Positions 22,243 through 32,763 of a stretch of 64,000 nucleotides of DNA are shown here, in pieces. This DNA is from Argyresthia goedartella (Eukaryota; Arthropoda; Insecta; Lepidoptera; Argyresthiidae). The notes beneath the pieces are model-generated. The model did no database searches and was not told where the DNA came from. It worked only from the letters and a program-made list of their open reading frames with translations. A program made the position numbers and the translations under genes. The DNA lies in assembly GCA_949825045.1 (NCBI GenBank), contig OX463814.1, positions 38,040,383 to 38,104,382 of the forward strand, written 5' to 3'. The first letter of the stretch is position 1; the number at the start of each line of letters is the position of its first letter.

Positions 22243-23275
22243 TATCGAAGGGGAAACATAACCATACCGCGATGCAGGATACACCCATCGCCATCGATTA
22301 GATTGGTAAACATTATACTTATTAAACTATCCAGAACATTAGACAAGTGCATTGGTAAATATAAAAATTAGAGCTGAAATTCCGGATTGTTTTAATATTT
22401 TCTGGTTTCGTAGTTTCGTACTACTCTTTTTTTTAGTTCCAGGCTTGTAGGTTTGCTAGAAGTACTTAGGAATGTTGATGTTCGATGATGAGTCATTCAA
22501 TGACAACATGACGGAACTTTGAACGGTTGTCGTTACCAATTGACTGGTTTTAAATAACCTGAATTTTAGGAATTTTCATACTTAAATTGTAGCCTATTAG
22601 TCACGGAAAATTCAGGTGTCTAGCTTTATCAACAACATAGTTACAGGGGGGTTCGAAAATACCCCGAAATGCCTTCCCCTCCAATGCTCCCTTTCGGGTT
22701 TTTTTCGCAACATCTTGTGTAGAATGAAGTCGATCAATAACGCTACAGCAAACTTCTCCCCTTTACCTCCCTATTTGCCCCCAAATTGCGATCGACCTAA
22801 ATTTTAAATTAAAACAAGGAACTTTCGACAAAATCGGTTGAAAAATGCGACTGTAGGCGTGAACAGACAAAAGCATTTTCGGCCAATCTCGAAAATGGCT
22901 GCTTTGCTTGCTTCGCTCACTCGGTCAATAATTTTTAATGCCCTAAGAATAGGGGACGTTGTAGAAAGTTGTCATTGGGGAAAATAAAATTTCGATTTGG
23001 GGAAAAAAATGAAATGAAACGTCACGTTTTGGTTTACGACGTAGCGGTTCGAGACTCTTAAAAACGTGTTTATATTATTACGTAACGTATTTATTTCCGC
23101 TTATTGACAGAACTGATTAACTATGTTTAAAATTAAATTGTGAATAAATAACATATTCAGAAGGAGGAAAAAATTATAGCTATAATATTATAAAATGATT
23201 ATATTCTTATTAATTAAAAGCAGTTTTGTTTGAAATGCTCTGTCATCTAAGAAACAAGAGCCAATTTTTTCACAA
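22243..23275. other. Intergenic DNA, nothing recognised
   Basis: AT-rich, with no gene or clear repeat that I can support. Confidence 0.4.
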
Positions 23276-23694
23276 ATCAAATCAAATCAAATCAAATCAA
23301 AAATCATTTATTTCCATAGGATGTTGTTACATCACTTAGATCCGTCATTACATTTTTTTGGGTGAGTTCACTAACACAATGGCGGAATCTGTGGAGAAGA
23401 GCTCACCGAAGAAACTCCACAGTCGTCGCATCTTTTGCGTTTCCTTTTTTAAATAAAATATTGTGAAATTACAAAATGAATGCTAATTATATATCGAAAC
23501 AGCCTGTTACTCAAACAATCTATTCCCATGGACATCTGTCCTCTAAGTAATCAGATATCCTATAGTAACCTTTTTTATACAATTTCTGTTTTATTATTAT
23601 TTTAAACTTGTCTAAAGGTAAGTTTTTAATATCAGTAGGGACCTTATTGTAATAGCATATACAATTGCCTTTAAAAGAAGATCTCTTCTCTTTA
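23276..23694 (-). pseudogene. 3' fragment of a LINE related to copy A (different subfamily)
   Basis: The minus strand encodes a LINE ORF2 C-terminus, 'CYYNKVPTDIKNLPLDKF' followed by 'KKGYYRISDYLEDRC', which aligns with the C-terminus of LINE A ('LYYNKI...LEILKLPF', 'KKGYYNVQDYLND'). A 3' UTR and an (ATTTG)n tail follow, read on the plus strand as caaat repeats at 23276-23300. Everything upstream of the last ~55 codons is lost. Confidence 0.75.
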
Positions 23695-24100
23695 GATCAT
23701 GGGTCGGTAACCGGCGGCCAACTCGGTGCGGCCCGCAAGGCTGTTTAAAATCGGAGCGATTCGTTTGTGTCACCCTTTGATTTCGCCGCCTTGTAATTTC
23801 AAAGAACGCCGACACTCGGTCAAAGAAGCCGCCGACACGGCTTGGGCGAACGCACTATATCAAGACTGTGATGTTATGTATTGTTTCTCTCTATTTAGTT
23901 CTAAATGGCAAATTCAATTTCTACGCTCTCCTTCTCCCACAATGGTCCAATGGAGAGAGGAGGCAAAAATTGACCTTTGCTAAGTATATGTAAATATTTA
24001 TAGTAATAAAGTACTTTGACTTTGACATTTGCGCTTATCCGCCGCACGTGGCCGTCGGCCGTGGCTCCTTTGAGACAATAGTTGATCTAAAGGCTAGATC
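23695..24100. other. MITE-like GC-rich block interrupted by a LINE tail
   Basis: 23698-23750 ('gggtcggtaaccggcggcc') and 24036-24070 ('gccgtcggccgtggctcctt') resemble the two ends of a common insect MITE, though I could not prove the ends. Between them lies 23927-24027, the 3' end of the LINE A family, including 'ttctcccaca' and 'tactttgac'. Confidence 0.4.
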
Positions 24101-25083
24101 ATGCAGCCAATTCTTATTTATTTCTTCGGCTTTTCTTTCTTTTTTTGTGTACGGTGTAGCAAGCGTATTTTTTTAAAAATTACGAATTATTTAGAACTTT
24201 TTTCATCCTGCTTCAGACACTCCGTCCTTTCAGTTATCAGCTGCGACGTAGTATGGGACAGTCAAGTTCACCCATGCGGAAGTAAGTCATTAAGGTCGAT
24301 TGAAAGAGATAAAATGTAGAGGAAAATACGCGGAAAAAGTAAGGTCATGTAACATCCTTTCTGCACAATGTATACAATCAAATATGTTTGTTTACTTAGT
24401 AATAAGGTTGTTACGTGTACCGGAAATGTATGTTATGAAGTATTCGTAGATAAATAATGATATAGAAGAATGCCCTGTTATTATTATTTCCTTGAGCGTC
24501 CGTATTCTATTGGATACACCGCTCGCCTGCCCTGCCACACAGGAGGTTCAGGTTTGATTCCCGGTGCTGACCATGTACCAATGAGATAAGTTAATTGTAT
24601 TCTGATGCTGGGTATTTTCAAATGCCCATCTTTTAAGCGCTATTCCTTTCAAAGGAGACACTTCCCAAATCCCGAAAAAATATATTTTATGCAGACATTC
24701 CTTTCCTTCACTCATGGTGTTTGGAAACATTATATATCAATGGGATCCCATTGATATATATTGCTTTCAAATATGTATATAGTTCTAACTATACGGAAAA
24801 AAACACCATAAACTTGCTAAAACTTGTTAAAACTTGCTATGTCTTGAGATCTAAAAGGAATAATGATATGGTTCTCACATCAAAAAAATATGTTTTTGTC
24901 ATTAAAACATAATCAGTAATTAAATATCTTCTTTTGCTTTTTATCATCTTATATATATTTTTATTGCACAGTCTAGTTACTTGCATAAAAGTGTTTATAA
25001 ATTTTTTATATAAACCATTCAAATTTAATAGATATTAAGAAAAAAAACTTGTGGAATTGCTTATGACGTTTGATTCTGAGCAC
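24101..25083. other. Intergenic DNA with a SINE-like fragment
   Basis: 24495-24630 contains a B-box-like word ('caggtttgattcccgg') and 'gaccatgtaccaatgagata', which recurs at 63585-63640. It is probably a SINE copy. The remainder is AT-rich with no gene. Confidence 0.45.
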
Positions 25084-25627
25084 ACTAAAACTTTGGTAGA
25101 TATTTACATATAGGTACTTAGCAATCGTCATTTTTTGCCACTTCTCTATATAGGGCCACTGTGGGAGAGAAGGGCGTAGAAACTCCCACAGATTGATTTT
25201 TAGATATCTTTTAAAAATTGTTTGTGCTTTATTAATACAAATTTTATATTTTAATTATATCATAATTAATAAGTAGGATTAAATAATTACTCAGTTATTA
25301 ACAGCAAGGTCTGTGTTGAGCCAGATTAACCCCATACAGTCCCGTCATTTAAGTAATCTTGAACATTTTAATATCCCTTTTTCGACAAAATCGCTTTAAC
25401 ATGGTTTTTAAATTGCTCAAATGGCAATTTCAAGATCTCCAGAGGTATCTTGTTGTAGTAGAGAATGCAAAGAAAGAAAGCCTTTCGACCCTTGAAAGAA
25501 TTGCTAACCTTCGCGAGTCTAAACCGGGGCGCAAGTAGTCTATGATTATTTCTTAGGTTAACATTACAGATATCGCTAAGTTTGGAAAATGTTGTAAGGT
25601 TCCTGCGTACATACATTATGTTTTAGA
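25084..25627 (-). pseudogene. LINE copy F: 3' end of the LINE A family, 5'-truncated
   Basis: The minus strand carries the last ~90 codons of ORF2 ('YVRRNLTTFSKLSD' through the conserved C-terminus) and the 3' UTR, with an intact 9-bp stem-loop near 25155-25190. An extra ~12-base stretch near 25470 interrupts the codons after 'NSFKG'. Confidence 0.85.
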
Positions 25628-26399
25628 AAATAAATACTGGCAGTACTACTTAATGTATCAAACCAATAAACCTATACTGTTTTATGCTTTGTTGCCTACT
25701 GTTTAAGTATTGTGTTAACATAGCCTTACTTAGTATAAAATAACTTTTATTTAAAAAAAATACACAAAGTTTATGTTAGTTCGTTTCCAATTCGCACTTT
25801 GTCACTGTAGGAGAATTGGAGTCTCCTGGCACAGGTACCTTATACTTAAAAGAAGACTGTCATTTTTAACAGAAACGAAAACAAACATTGTCTTATTTTA
25901 TATTCAATTATATCTCATAAATTCGAGCACATGTTTCTAAAAATATAAGGATGTCTGCCATCCCACTCCCAGTTATTTCAATTCTACAAAAAAGCCTTCG
26001 AAGCTTTTATCAAATTGATGTAACCTAATCAGACTACTATCATTTTCCCACCTTCTCCACAGTAACCGGTAGATTTTAGTTATCGAATACGATTATTAGC
26101 CCCATCTGTTTGGGTCAGCGTTGAGACAAATCACATTAGATTAGCAAAAGGTTTGTGGCAATAAAGGGGGCAATAAGATGGTTCAGCTATGGACTTTCCC
26201 ATGATAAAGTAATCAATTAGAAAGACGAGCTTGATAAAAAAAGTAACGACATGAATTATCAACCCCATAACGCTGGGGATCGCTCTTGCGTATTTTGAAT
26301 TTGAGCTTCACTGATGGCGGCTCTTTACTTGAGCAGCAGTTTTTAAATTTGGTAGAGTGTGTTGAACCTGGTATTGTATCGTAAAGTGAAAGAGCAGAA
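25628..26399. other. No gene seen
   Basis: AT-rich DNA without recognisable elements. It could be 3' UTR, intron or flank of the minus-strand host gene. Confidence 0.35.
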
Positions 26400-26404
26400 A
26401 GTTA

Positions 26405-26545
26405 CAGTACAGATATAAAAAGGTTTATTGGCACCTGAATGAGGCCAATATCTCTCTCTCGCCCATGTATGCATCTCTATAGTTCCGGGGATCGAACCCG
26501 GGGCCTCTCGGATGGTAAGCACAAAGCAGCGTCACAAAGGCCATC
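26405..26545 (-). repeat. tRNA-derived SINE (partial)
   Basis: On the minus strand the head reads into 'ccccgggttcgatcccc', a B-box, followed by a body containing 'gagagagagatattggcc'. The same architecture occurs at 31798-31965. Confidence 0.6.
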
Positions 26546-26599
26546 AATTACCTACGCTACTCGTAAATACCTAGCGTAAACTAGTAAGTATAGTCTTAC

Positions 26600-26663
26600 C
26601 TTCGTGGCCAGGCTCTAATTTGAAGTAGCTATCATGGTAAAATGAAGTGTATTGTATAGTAAC
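26600..26663 (-). CDS. Candidate host exon, function unknown
   Basis: An acceptor 'accatttcag' precedes 64 open bases, and the donor gtaaga follows. The exon enters in phase 0, matching the exit phase of the exon at 27824-27702, and leaves in phase 1. It encodes 'VTIQYTSFYHDSYFK' and six more residues. I do not recognise a domain. The splice sites and phase continuity are the only evidence, so it may be a chance ORF. Confidence 0.35.
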
Positions 26664-26786
26664 CTGAAATGGTTAATGTCAAGTGAAATCAGTGTGAGTA
26701 ATGTGTGCGTGGTTGTGACATTGCGGTATCCGTGGAGGGAGGTATTCTTAATTGTAATAACTGTATGAATCACCTGCGTAGTCGCG

Positions 26787-27699
26787 ATGTACTGAAGTAT
26801 GATTGAGTGATTGATTGCCGTTGATTTATTTTTCCGCTTGGCAAAGGAACGAGAGGGACAATTGGAACTGACTGACTCCAGGCAGGTATCAATATAGACA
26901 GCGCGTGCTTATCACACCTGCGTTTTGTTGAAGATCTGATCCTCCTAGTTGAAGAATTCGAAGATCTCCAAAGCATACTTGAACAACTGCATGAAGCATC
27001 CCTGAAGGTTGGTCTTAGGATGAATAGGTCCAAGACAAAGATCATGTGAAGCGATCCGGAGCACGTAACTAACGTAATCGTAGCTAACTACACTATAGAG
27101 GCAGTAGATCAGTTTACATATCTTGGGATACAAATTTTGCTTTAGCCAAAGTTCTCAGGCGAAAAAGATCACTAGACGGATCCAGCTAGGATGGGCTGCC
27201 TTCGGAAAACTAGAAGACGTCCTAAAATCACAAATCCCGCAATACTGGGCAAGGTATTCAACCAATATGTCCTGCCAATCCTCACTTATGGTACCGACAA
27301 ATGAACGCTCACAAAAGCAATAAGCAAAAAAATTGAGTCGCACAAAGGGCTCGCTAGGCATCAGCCTCGTTGACCGCGTGCTTAACGTTTAAATCCGCAG
27401 ACTAACTAAAGTTACAGACGTGGGTACGCCCATCACGGGGCTAAAGTGGCAATGGGCGGGACACTTGGTTAGAAAAGAGGACGGAAGGTGGACCAAGGCA
27501 GCCACAGAGCGGCGGCCGCAAACAGGACAGAAAGCAGCGGGCAGACCACCGACCGGCCCAATGGTCAGATGACATTGCTAAGGTAGCTGGAAAGCAGTGG
27601 ACTAGACTGGCGGGTAACCGCAGCGAATGGAGAGGCCTATGCCCATCAGTGGGATGTTAAGGATAATGGTGATGATGATGATGATGATGATGATGAGTT
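26787..27699 (+). mobile_element. RTE-clade LINE, 3' fragment, with target duplication
   Basis: The insertion is bounded by acctgcgtagtcgcg (26772-26786) and acctgcgtggtcgcg (27700-27714), a 15-bp target duplication with one mismatch. It ends in a (GAT)n tail at 27669-27696, as RTE elements often do. Broken frames encode RT thumb sequence ('VEEFEDLQSILEQLHEASL', then 'VDQFTYLGIQ') and the RTE C-terminal signature 'LKWQWAGHLVRK'. It is inserted in the candidate host gene, two bases past a splice donor. Confidence 0.8.
27669..27696 (+). repeat. (GAT)n tail of the RTE LINE
   Basis: About nine trinucleotide units close the element. Confidence 0.9.
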
Positions 27700-27701
27700 A
27701 C

Positions 27702-27824
27702 CTGCGTGGTCGCGCGCGGCGCGGCGGTCATGACGGCCGGGTGTGAGGAGGCGGTGGGCGTGGCTACGTGCCCGGCGCAGGAGCCGCTGCTAAACACATT
27801 CCTCCCCTTCCAGGCCCTCCATCT
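27702..27824 (-). CDS. Candidate host exon, possible receptor C-terminal tail
   Basis: A strong acceptor 'cctttgtctgcag' is followed by 123 open bases (41 codons, phase 0 to phase 0) and a GT donor. The sequence is GC-rich in an AT-rich setting. It encodes 'RWRAWKGRNVFSSGSCAGH' and then a Ala/Thr/Ser-rich stretch ending 'ATTQ', a low-complexity composition like a GPCR cytoplasmic tail. The donor lies inside the 15-bp target duplication of the RTE insertion, so its +3 to +6 bases come from the junction with the LINE tail. Confidence 0.45.
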
Positions 27825-27839
27825 CTGCAGACAAAGGAT

Positions 27840-28042
27840 TACAAATCAGAAGGTAACATAATTGCGAGTCAAGGGGAGAGACACGGCCAGTGGGCAGACC
27901 ACCTACCCGATGGTCCTACGATATGATCAAGTCGACGGAGTGTCACTGGATGCGATTGGCACCCGACCGTGAGTACTGGCGCTGTACAGAAGAGACTGTA
28001 GAGAACGGGCCTATGCCAAGCAGTATATAGTTGTAGTAGGGT
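27840..28042 (+). pseudogene. Second RTE LINE 3' fragment
   Basis: Codons for 'VGRPPTRWSYDMIKST' and 'WMRLAPDREYWR' match the RTE ORF C-terminus. The fragment ends near a short 'tagttgtagtag' tail. Confidence 0.6.
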
Positions 28043-28577
28043 GTAGTTTTAGCAAATGCATTCCCATTATTTTGTTTGAAGGATATAGCAAAAGGGTTAA
28101 ACAAGTAGTAGGTCTGCTTAACTTGGTGTCAAAAAGATTGTAACTTGTGCGTTTCATTATATCTTTAAAAAGAAGGCAACATCTAAAAAAATACTGATTC
28201 AACTTATGTGCAGTTATTCATGTCAATATGACAATAATGTTTGTCTTGACTTAAATATATAATTTCGGACTTTAAGCAGTCAAAAGATAGCCTCTATCTA
28301 AGTTGGGAATATGAAATAAGTCTCCCCTATTACGTGATTCTCCTTTGTGAATTTACATTTTTTTCATAATTGGTTAGATTTAACATTTGTGATGTTCTAG
28401 AGTGTAAAGATTAGTTATATGAAAACAGACTTTGTTGTACAGAGCTCCGCTCCAAAAAATATATTTGAATTTAGTAAATCCATATATTCTGTCTTTGTGC
28501 CGAACATGCTGATATATATGTAAGTCGAAAGGTAAAGACGAGAGTTTGTTCAGAAAAAGTATAAAAAGCTGTCTCAC
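28043..28577. other. Intron-like DNA
   Basis: AT-rich, with no gene or repeat recognised. Confidence 0.35.
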
Positions 28578-28669
28578 CGTTGCCTCTTCTGCAGCCACGT
28601 TAGATGCAAATTGTCGGATATCGGAAGGTCGGAAAATTGCTACCTTTAGCATAGCTCTGAAGTAGGTCT
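28578..28669 (-). CDS. Candidate host exon, function unknown
   Basis: The 92-base segment follows 'aagctgcag' and is followed by gtgaga. Entering in phase 1 it encodes 'TYFRAMLKVAIFRPSDIRQF' and ten more residues, and leaves in phase 0. Both phases match the neighbouring candidates. I do not recognise the family, and it is not typical of a GPCR tail, so it may belong to another gene or be chance. Confidence 0.35.
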
Positions 28670-29786
28670 CTGCAGCTTATTCCCAGCTTTTAATACAGTA
28701 AAACAAGGTAGACTGGCATGATGAAATATATATTGTTCTCAATATTCCATAATCACAATTGCCAGTCAGGTGCTGGGCATTGGCAAAACCCGCTGCCAAA
28801 ATTATAAAATGAAGTTCAATTACGTTACATTATAACGCACACATTTAAAAACCCTGAAAATAGTGCATCGTTGTAAGTGGCAACTGGATGGAGTATCCAA
28901 CACACGGGCGCCACCTGTAATAAGCTTTCTTCGGCCAACCTCGTTGAAAGTCATTAAATAATCAACAAAGCTAACTAGCAGCCTAAGGCCAAAATCTTAA
29001 TTAATTAAAACAAACGAAAGCCTAGACCCTGCTTAAGCAAATTTGGATTTTCTTTAGCATTGATGGAAGAGGGGCGGTATTTTATACCCTAGCAACTATT
29101 TTCTTTTTGTAGGGTGGAAGCCCTGAGGACCAAATTGCATAAAGCTTAAAATTATAAGTCAAGACACAGATTTCTTTATTGGTAACGTGATCTAACTTCT
29201 CATTTTATAACGAAGCAGCGGGAAAATGAGATAGCCTCTTACTTATTCGTCGTTTTTACAACGCCAACTAAATATTCTATAGAAAGCATCAAGTAAAGAT
29301 CAACAATTATTTTTACTTGTCCTTCTTTTTTATATATTGCCACCTAATTTACTAACTTAACCACGAATTTTACATCTTATCACCATTTCACGTTTTAAAG
29401 CTTCAACACAAGGTCCTAAAAAAAACAAGCTTCCCAAACAAACAAACAAACAAACCCAGTATCATTAATTATAACTTAGCATGTAAAATAACACATCATA
29501 TTCTTCTAACGTGAAAATAGCCACTGCAAGATTTGGCGCGAGTGCGCGAGACGACAGCGACCGGCCATTTGAATCAACCAGAGAGCGCAATTCGATTCAT
29601 ACCGATGAGTTTGTCACGTCTATCCTTAAAAAAGTAGAACGTAGAATGATATGTACCTAGGTGTGGAAAAATCATCGCGAGGAAAACTTTCAATCTCTTG
29701 CCGCATACCCCCAGATTGTCTGTATGGAAAAAGGTTATATTCTAGTATATTGTCTAGTACGTAAGCCATCGGAAGTTAAATCTTAC
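28670..29786. other. Intron-like DNA
   Basis: AT-rich, with a (CAAA)n microsatellite at about 29436-29455. No gene seen. Confidence 0.35.
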
Positions 29787-29893
29787 CGGTGCGTCCAGTA
29801 TGGCTACCCCTGATCACGCAAGCAGTCATGTCCTGGCTGGACGGCTGCGGAGTAGGGATCTTACCGCCGTCAGGCTTCTCGGCTAAGAAACAC
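29787..29893 (-). CDS. Probable receptor C-terminal tail exon
   Basis: The acceptor 'gttatttcag' precedes 107 open bases and the donor gtaaga. Its first base completes the split Gly codon left by the TM7 exon (32238-32066). It then reads 'CFLAEKPDGGKIPTPQPSS' and 16 more residues and leaves in phase 1. The cysteine shortly after TM7 and the hydrophilic Pro/Ser-rich sequence suit a cytoplasmic GPCR tail. If the TM7 exon instead runs on to its own stop at 32026, this exon would be alternative or unrelated. Confidence 0.5.
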
Positions 29894-30544
29894 CTGAAAT
29901 AACAATAACGTTAACATACATCAACATCATCAGCTCTTCCTGTGACAGTGGTCCAACGTAGATAAGAGACAAAAATAAATGTTCATTTTGTCTTGGACTT
30001 CGCCAGAGATCCCATTTTGTTGAATATTATGTAAACGCAATTCAACACTGTACAACTAAGTGTCCCTTGTTTGTCCTTGAACGATCTCGCAGGTGGTCTG
30101 CCGACTGATCTGGCCTAGTCTTGACAAAGAAACTATAATAAATATGATACCTCTGTGGCCGAGGTTCTGCTTCAAATGCGAGAGGTGGGGACCAATTCGA
30201 ATAGCGCCCGGGGAGGAAGAAATCATATTATGTTCTGATCTCGGATGGTTATTCTAACAATGTTTATATATCTCCGCCGATAAAAATCTCAACCAGCTTC
30301 AAATAATATGTACACAAACAAATCACCCCCTTTTTCCGTCGTGTATGATTACTTTATTATATACCCATTATTTATGTTTTAACCCTAATAATACCTTCGG
30401 ACCCAGATACCGCAACCCTTTAATGAGATTACTCAAATCATTGTTTCAGGTGAAATTCGTAGGACGGAACTCAATCACATTACACGTTTCCCACGGCGCT
30501 TTGTTTGCTGAAACCAGTGCCGGGTTCAGTTCGCGCCAAGTTTC

Positions 30545-30812
30545 TTTAGCGAGGATAAGGTGGGAATTTTCCTGCGACCTCGGCCTACGAACCCAAGGGT
30601 CCCGGGTTCGAGTCCCGGTGGGGGCAAATATTTGTTTGATGAAAACGGATGTTTGTACCCTAGTCATGGTTGTTTATCTATCTAAGTATAATATTTATCT
30701 ATATAAGTATGTGTATCGTTGTCTAGTACCCAAGATACAGGGAATCCTAGTTTGGGGCTAGATCCATGTGTGTAAATAGTGTCCAAGGTATTATTATTAT
30801 TATTATTACCTC
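30545..30812 (+). repeat. tRNA-derived SINE with (ATT)n tail
   Basis: The head contains the B-box 'gggttcgagtcccgg' at 30604-30618. The body contains 'tgtatcgttgtctagtaccc', a word I associate with lepidopteran SINEs. The tail is (ATT)n. No complete cloverleaf is formed, so it is not a tRNA gene. Confidence 0.7.
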
Positions 30813-31249
30813 TTTCTGACTCACAAAGTAAGAACTTTATTTGTGGGTCTAAGTATACAATACTATAACAAAATACCGGAAGAGATATTAAATTTGTCAG
30901 AGAAGAAATTTAAAGGCATTATTAAAAAAAACATTATGTCATAAATAATATTATAGGTAACATTAATGACAAAGAGGTAAAGAGCTCCGATTTTCCAGTG
31001 CAGCACAAAAACCACGCACGCGATTGTAACACAAGTCCTATTTATGAAAAAAAAAACAGAAAAGAAAAGTAGGCCGGGTTACATTGTACGAGTTTCTTGC
31101 GCCGCTTCTTCTCCGTTGCCATAACACTTTCCAAAGCGGTAATAGTTTTTCTTTATATAGATTCAAATGATATTCAAAAAGTGTTCGTAAGAATCCATTT
31201 TGAATAAAATATTGAAGTTTGAAGTTTTTGAATTTTGCTAATATAATGC

Positions 31250-31605
31250 AAAAAACTGCATCAAAAATGGCTAAATAGTTTCTGAGAAGCCCTCAAGCGT
31301 AAACCATCCTGGGGCGTAATGCCGTTTGCACAACGACCGCCCAGTGACACAAACGTGACGAGGGCGGGCAACTTTAGATATCCATTATTTGGCATTTCGA
31401 GAATCTTTTTTAGTCTATTTTTAGTATTTGTTTTAAAGCGGCAACAGAAATACATCATCTGTGAAATTTGCAACTGTCTAACTATCACGGTTCATGCGAT
31501 ACAGCCTGATGACAGACGGACAGACAGAGAGACAGATGGACAGCGGAGTTTTAATAATAGGGTCCCGTTTTTACCCTTTAGGTACGGAACCCTAAAAACG
31601 AAACG
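31250..31605 (-). repeat. Lepidopteran interspersed repeat ('gggttccgtacc' family)
   Basis: On the minus strand it opens 'gttttagggttccgtacc' and includes 'ctgtccatctgtctctctg'. Relatives occur on the plus strand from 32983. Confidence 0.55.
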
Positions 31606-31797
31606 TAACGTTACGCCAGGCAAAGTTGATTTTGTTTAACTGGCTCATCGCGGGCGCCTTGGCCCCGGCCACCCCATGATGGGTTTGTAAATCAATCAAT
31701 AAATTAAAAAAAAAACTATAATTACAGTTTTGATTAAATATTAATGATTATTTATAATTAAACATAAACCTTGTAAACATTATATACAGGCACATAC

Positions 31798-31965
31798 ATT
31801 GCTTCTGGCCCCTTACCTTGTGAAGTGGGAACCAGAAACAGCGATATCACACACATATAAACATCCAAGACCTGGCGGGTTTCTTTTTATATCCCCAGCC
31901 GGGAATCGAACCCGGGACCTCTCACATGATAGGCGGAGCTACTACCGCAGCGCCACAGAGGTTGT
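31798..31965 (-). repeat. tRNA-derived SINE
   Basis: The minus strand reads 'ctctgtggcgctgcggtagt' (A-box region), then the B-box 'gggttcgattcccgg', then 'ggtcttggatgtttatatg'. This layout is that of a common lepidopteran SINE. Confidence 0.7.
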
Positions 31966-32065
31966 CAGTTTAATTACGATTCCCCTCGCTATATTATAAA
32001 CAGTCGTCTCTATTCATTGCCTTACTCATCCATGGAGGCCCAACGTGAAATGGGAATGTACATAC

Positions 32066-32238
32066 CCAAATATCTTGCAGCCCCTGAACAGATTGAGGAA
32101 GGCGAGTCGGAATTTCCTGTTCATGAAGCAGTAGGTGATTGGATTGCAGCAGGAGGAGCAGTAGGCCAGCAGCTGGAGAGACACGATGCCTTTGGACCCG
32201 ACGTACTGGTAGAGCTCTTCTGGGTAAAAGAGGTACAC
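32066..32238 (-). CDS. Sulfakinin/cholecystokinin-type receptor, TM7 exon
   Basis: The exon follows 'atcttctgcag' and encodes extracellular loop 3, TM7 and helix 8 of a class A neuropeptide GPCR in the plasma membrane. 'LQLLAYCSSCCNPITYCFMN' holds the NPxxY-type motif (NPITY), and 'RKFRLAFLNLF' forms helix 8. The Cys-Cys-Asn-Pro and Tyr-Cys-Phe-Met-Asn pattern is closest to CCK/sulfakinin receptors. It enters in phase 0 after the TM6 exon and ends with two bases of a Gly codon at a gtatgt donor. Without splicing it would stop at 32026 after 12 more codons. Sulfakinin receptors signal satiety in insects; that role is family knowledge. Confidence 0.8.
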
Positions 32239-32691
32239 CTGCAGAAGATAGGGGGATTAAAAACAGACCCATTATAACCAGTCCAGACTCCAATAATTAT
32301 TGTTCAGAAGGTAGAATGCCTAACTAACACGATTATACACGGAAATCGCAAAAGACTGAAACACAGGAACACAATAAAAGAAGAATGACAGAACAGACAT
32401 AAGTATCTCTGTGTGTGCGGGGTGATAGGAGTTGTGCACGTGTGTGCGCGTTCTTGCATTTGGTAATGCGTTTCATTACTGTAGAGGCGGCAAGTCGCCA
32501 CAAGGTGAAGAAATATTTGTGAGAATATAATTTGCTTGCTCAATTTTGTATTTCTTGACATGTTCCGATTCTTTTTAAATTAACGTTTCAATTCAATCAA
32601 TCAATTAATCAATCAAAAGATAATAGAGCGGTTATTCAAGTATGAATGTCTGGAATGTATCGTGAAGATGAAGAAGTAAAAAAATTACTAC
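32239..32691 (-). other. Receptor intron between TM6 and TM7 exons (453 bp)
   Basis: GT at 32691-32690 and AG at 32240-32239 define it on the minus strand. No element recognised. Confidence 0.7.
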
Positions 32692-32763
32692 CGTATTTAT
32701 GACGTGCAGAGGTGTCCAACATACGAAGAATTCCAGAATTATCACGAAAAGCATTCGTATTAC
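32692..32763 (-). CDS. Sulfakinin/cholecystokinin-type receptor, TM6 exon
   Basis: Exactly 24 codons lie between 'tttgtttcag' and a gtagta donor, phase 0 at both ends. They read 'VIRMLFVIILEFFVCWTPL' followed by 'HVINT': TM6 with the conserved F-x2-C-W-x-P toggle-switch motif. Joined upstream to 'SIEAKRK' and downstream to 'VYLFYPEELY', the protein reads as one continuous receptor. The exon is too short to appear in ordinary ORF searches, and its frame differs from the longer chance ORF covering it. Confidence 0.85.

Larger units (their letters stand above)
29894..32065. other. Intron between receptor TM7 and tail exons, filled with repeats
   Basis: It contains a degraded LINE A 3' fragment near 29940-29990, SINE copies at 30545-30812 and 31798-31965, a (ATT)n tract at about 30791-30806, and a repeat ending in 'ggtacggaaccctaaaaac' near 31597. 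Confidence 0.5.

Noticed and set aside
23695..24100. Confident call of a hAT MITE
   Set aside because: Neither terminal inverted repeats nor an 8-bp duplication could be shown; left as a low-confidence block.
30050..30140. Possible exon near 'ggtggtctgccgactgatct'
   Set aside because: It resembles the inverse of the RTE C-terminal words and has no open frame with splice sites.
31994..32293. 99-codon minus-strand ORF over the TM7 exon
   Set aside because: It runs in a different frame from the TM7 motif, has no transmembrane pattern and crosses the splice acceptor.
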